Positions 6,192 to 7,418 of a stretch of DNA of 7,418 nucleotides are shown here, one piece after another. The notes under the pieces were generated by a model, which had not been told where the DNA came from, did no database searches, and saw nothing but the letters and a program-made list of their open reading frames with translations. Positions within the stretch are counted from its first letter, which is position 1. The number at the start of each line of letters is the position of its first letter. The stretch spans positions 1 to 7,418 of the forward strand of contig DUJK01000152.1 in assembly GCA_013329925.1 (NCBI GenBank), read 5' to 3'. The translations under genes and the position numbers were made by a program. Source of the stretch: Candidatus Poseidoniaceae archaeon (lineage in GTDB: Archaea > Thermoplasmatota > Poseidoniia > Poseidoniales > Poseidoniaceae).

Positions 6192-7418
6192 TCATGCTTC
6201 TTGATTTTCACCAGCAAGTCGGTTTCTGGCGTCTTCTTCTTCAGCGACTCTTATTCCTTCTTCAAGATCTACCTTGCTAGTTAGATATGTTCCGGCTAGA
6301 ATCACTACTGTGATGGAGAGAATCGCTACCCTGCTGTCGAATGTAGTACTTGCAATACCATAAAGGAAAGTTCCAATCATGGCAGCGGATTTTCCTAGGA
6401 AACCGAAGAATCCAAAGAACTCAGAGGTTCTAGTTTCTGGTACTAATTGAGAGAACATCGAACGAGCTTGTGCTCCGGCGGAACCCATAGCGACTCCAAC
6501 GAACATACCAAGTATAATCCATTGTAATGAAACACTAATACCTAATGGCTTCCATACATTATCTCTCATTATCTCAGCCCATCCATCAACTGGTCCACCT
6601 TGATCTACAATAGTAGGGTGTCGATCACCGATTTCATCTTGACCAGCTAACGGACCATCGACAAAAATGATTGAAAATCTGTGGTCACTGGCATTGTCAA
6701 AGTTAGCGGCAATAAGAGCACCTTCAGCAGGTGAGATATTGTTCATTTCTACCGCATCCTCATCTGCTTGTTCTGCTAATAATGATGCCCCAAGAATACC
6801 TAGTCCGACTATTGAAACCATCAGTATAACTCCTAATTTACCAAGCTCTTTGCTTTGAATAAATGCAACACTACCACCGATAATAGCCACAAATGCAAGA
6901 AGCATTAAACAAACAAGTAAACCTGTACCTATGGTGGATGAACCAGAACTTTCCTTAGAATAATCAGTCGAGTTATCTGGGAAATATTCTTGGAAATTAT
7001 CTCTAAATTCAGAATCTCCTGATGATGTTTCTCCAACCCAACTCTCATAACCACGATCGTACAAAGTGGTTAGTTCATACACTTGCGTATCTTCGTCCCA
7101 CTCAAATGTAAAGTCATAACGTTCAGCATCTTCTTCCCCTTCAAGTTCAAGTGGCGCAAAGCCTGCTGCAACAACTGCAACAAAGCAATAAATCATTAGT
7201 GCAGACATAAGGGCAAATTTAGTGCCTTTGATATCTGCTAATTTACCAAACACAATAGTCATTGGTATCGCAACTATATTGACTGTTAACAGTAGAAGTA
7301 CGTTCATGCTTTGATCGAGTCTCAATACCGATTCTCCAAACGCACTAGCCATACTTGCAATGGTATTGACACCATCATAGAACAAAAGGTAAGCAAGCAA
7401 GAAAAACGCTAATACTTT
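6192..7418 (-). CDS. UMF1/Atg22-like MFS transporter, C-terminal part (5' end outside window)
   Basis: These are the last 408 residues of a major facilitator protein of the UMF1 type (related to yeast Atg22, a vacuolar amino-acid effluxer). The window opens in helix 7, FFLLAYLLFYDGVNTIASMA, which matches the family pattern LAYFLYNDGVQTI..MA. Next come helix 8, the motif-A-like GKLADIKGTK and helix 9. Near the end, GAQARSMFSQLVPETRTSEFFGF matches family G..QALSRS.F..L.P....AEFFGF, followed by helices 11-12 and an acidic cytosolic tail. The frame runs open to the right edge, reading K-V-L-A-F-F before the TTG at 7400, so that codon is an internal leucine. The odd feature is about 200 extra residues between helices 9 and 10 (7157-6552): an acidic loop, two more hydrophobic helices, then a second acidic loop. 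Substrate unknown; amino-acid efflux is only the family precedent. Confidence 0.85.
   Translation of the reverse strand, partial: KVLAFFLLAYLLFYDGVNTIASMASAFGESVLRLDQSMNVLLLLTVNIVAIPMTIVFGKLADIKGTKFALMSALMIYCFVAVVAAGFAPLELEGEEDAERYDFTFEWDEDTQVYELTTLYDRGYESWVGETSSGDSEFRDNFQEYFPDNSTDYSKESSGSSTIGTGLLVCLMLLAFVAIIGGSVAFIQSKELGKLGVILMVSIVGLGILGASLLAEQADEDAVEMNNISPAEGALIAANFDNASDHRFSIIFVDGPLAGQDEIGDRHPTIVDQGGPVDGWAEIMRDNVWKPLGISVSLQWIILGMFVGVAMGSAGAQARSMFSQLVPETRTSEFFGFFGFLGKSAAMIGTFLYGIASTTFDSRVAILSITVVILAGTYLTSKVDLEEGIRVAEEEDARNRLAGENQEA

Noticed and set aside
7398..7400. TTG as the start of the MFS gene
   Set aside because: The frame continues to the right edge and the upstream residues extend a typical UMF1 helix 7; the first six helices must lie outside the window.
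1..7418. CRISPR array, tRNA or rRNA gene, insertion sequence or defence system
   Set aside because: Reading both strands I found no spaced direct repeats, cloverleaf-like stretch, transposase motif or terminal inverted repeats; coding density leaves almost no room for them.

Overview
The window looks like a compact, AT-rich archaeal chromosome segment. The best single marker is a TrmY-type tRNA pseudouridine-54 N1-methyltransferase, a family found mainly in Archaea and above all in Euryarchaeota. It sits directly behind the C-terminal end of a CoaBC-type coenzyme A biosynthesis protein. Ribosome binding sites of the archaeal GGTGA/AGGTG type precede two genes. Low GC, tiny intergenic gaps and several uptake/efflux transporters would fit a marine planktonic euryarchaeon such as Poseidoniales (Marine Group II) or Marine Group III. 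That placement is inference, not something the sequence proves.

Layout: on the plus strand, a 5'-truncated coaBC (left edge to 371) is followed after 8 bases by trmY (380-1000). All remaining genes are on the minus strand. Reading in their own direction from the right edge: a 5'-truncated UMF1/Atg22-like MFS transporter (7418-6192), a membrane-anchored left-handed beta-helix (hexapeptide) protein (6163-5444), a 789-residue OPT-family oligopeptide transporter (5346-2977), an EamA/DMT transporter (about 2965-1979) and a SurE-like nucleotidase (1970-987). OPT, EamA and SurE are packed so tightly (overlap or 14-base gap, then 8 bases) that they very likely share a transcript. The MFS and beta-helix genes are separated by 28 bases and probably form a second unit, or the upstream part of the same one. 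The only real intergenic space (97 bases, 5347-5443) lies before the OPT gene and is the most plausible internal promoter site. The two strands converge tail to tail: trmY and surE overlap by 14 bases.

Functionally, the plus-strand pair is housekeeping (CoA synthesis, tRNA modification). The minus-strand cluster is transport-rich: peptide uptake by OPT, small-metabolite export or import by EamA, possible amino-acid efflux by the UMF1 protein, and phosphate release from nucleotides by SurE. This would suit a heterotroph living on peptides, but no substrate can be read from sequence.

I see no tRNA, rRNA, CRISPR array, insertion sequence, phage gene, defence system or long repeat. The most unusual item is the MFS protein, which carries an insertion of about 200 residues with two highly acidic loops and an extra transmembrane hairpin. 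Next are the stand-alone beta-helix protein, which resembles the terminal domain of Pls-type peptide synthetases, and a 13-codon open frame that ends on the OPT start codon.
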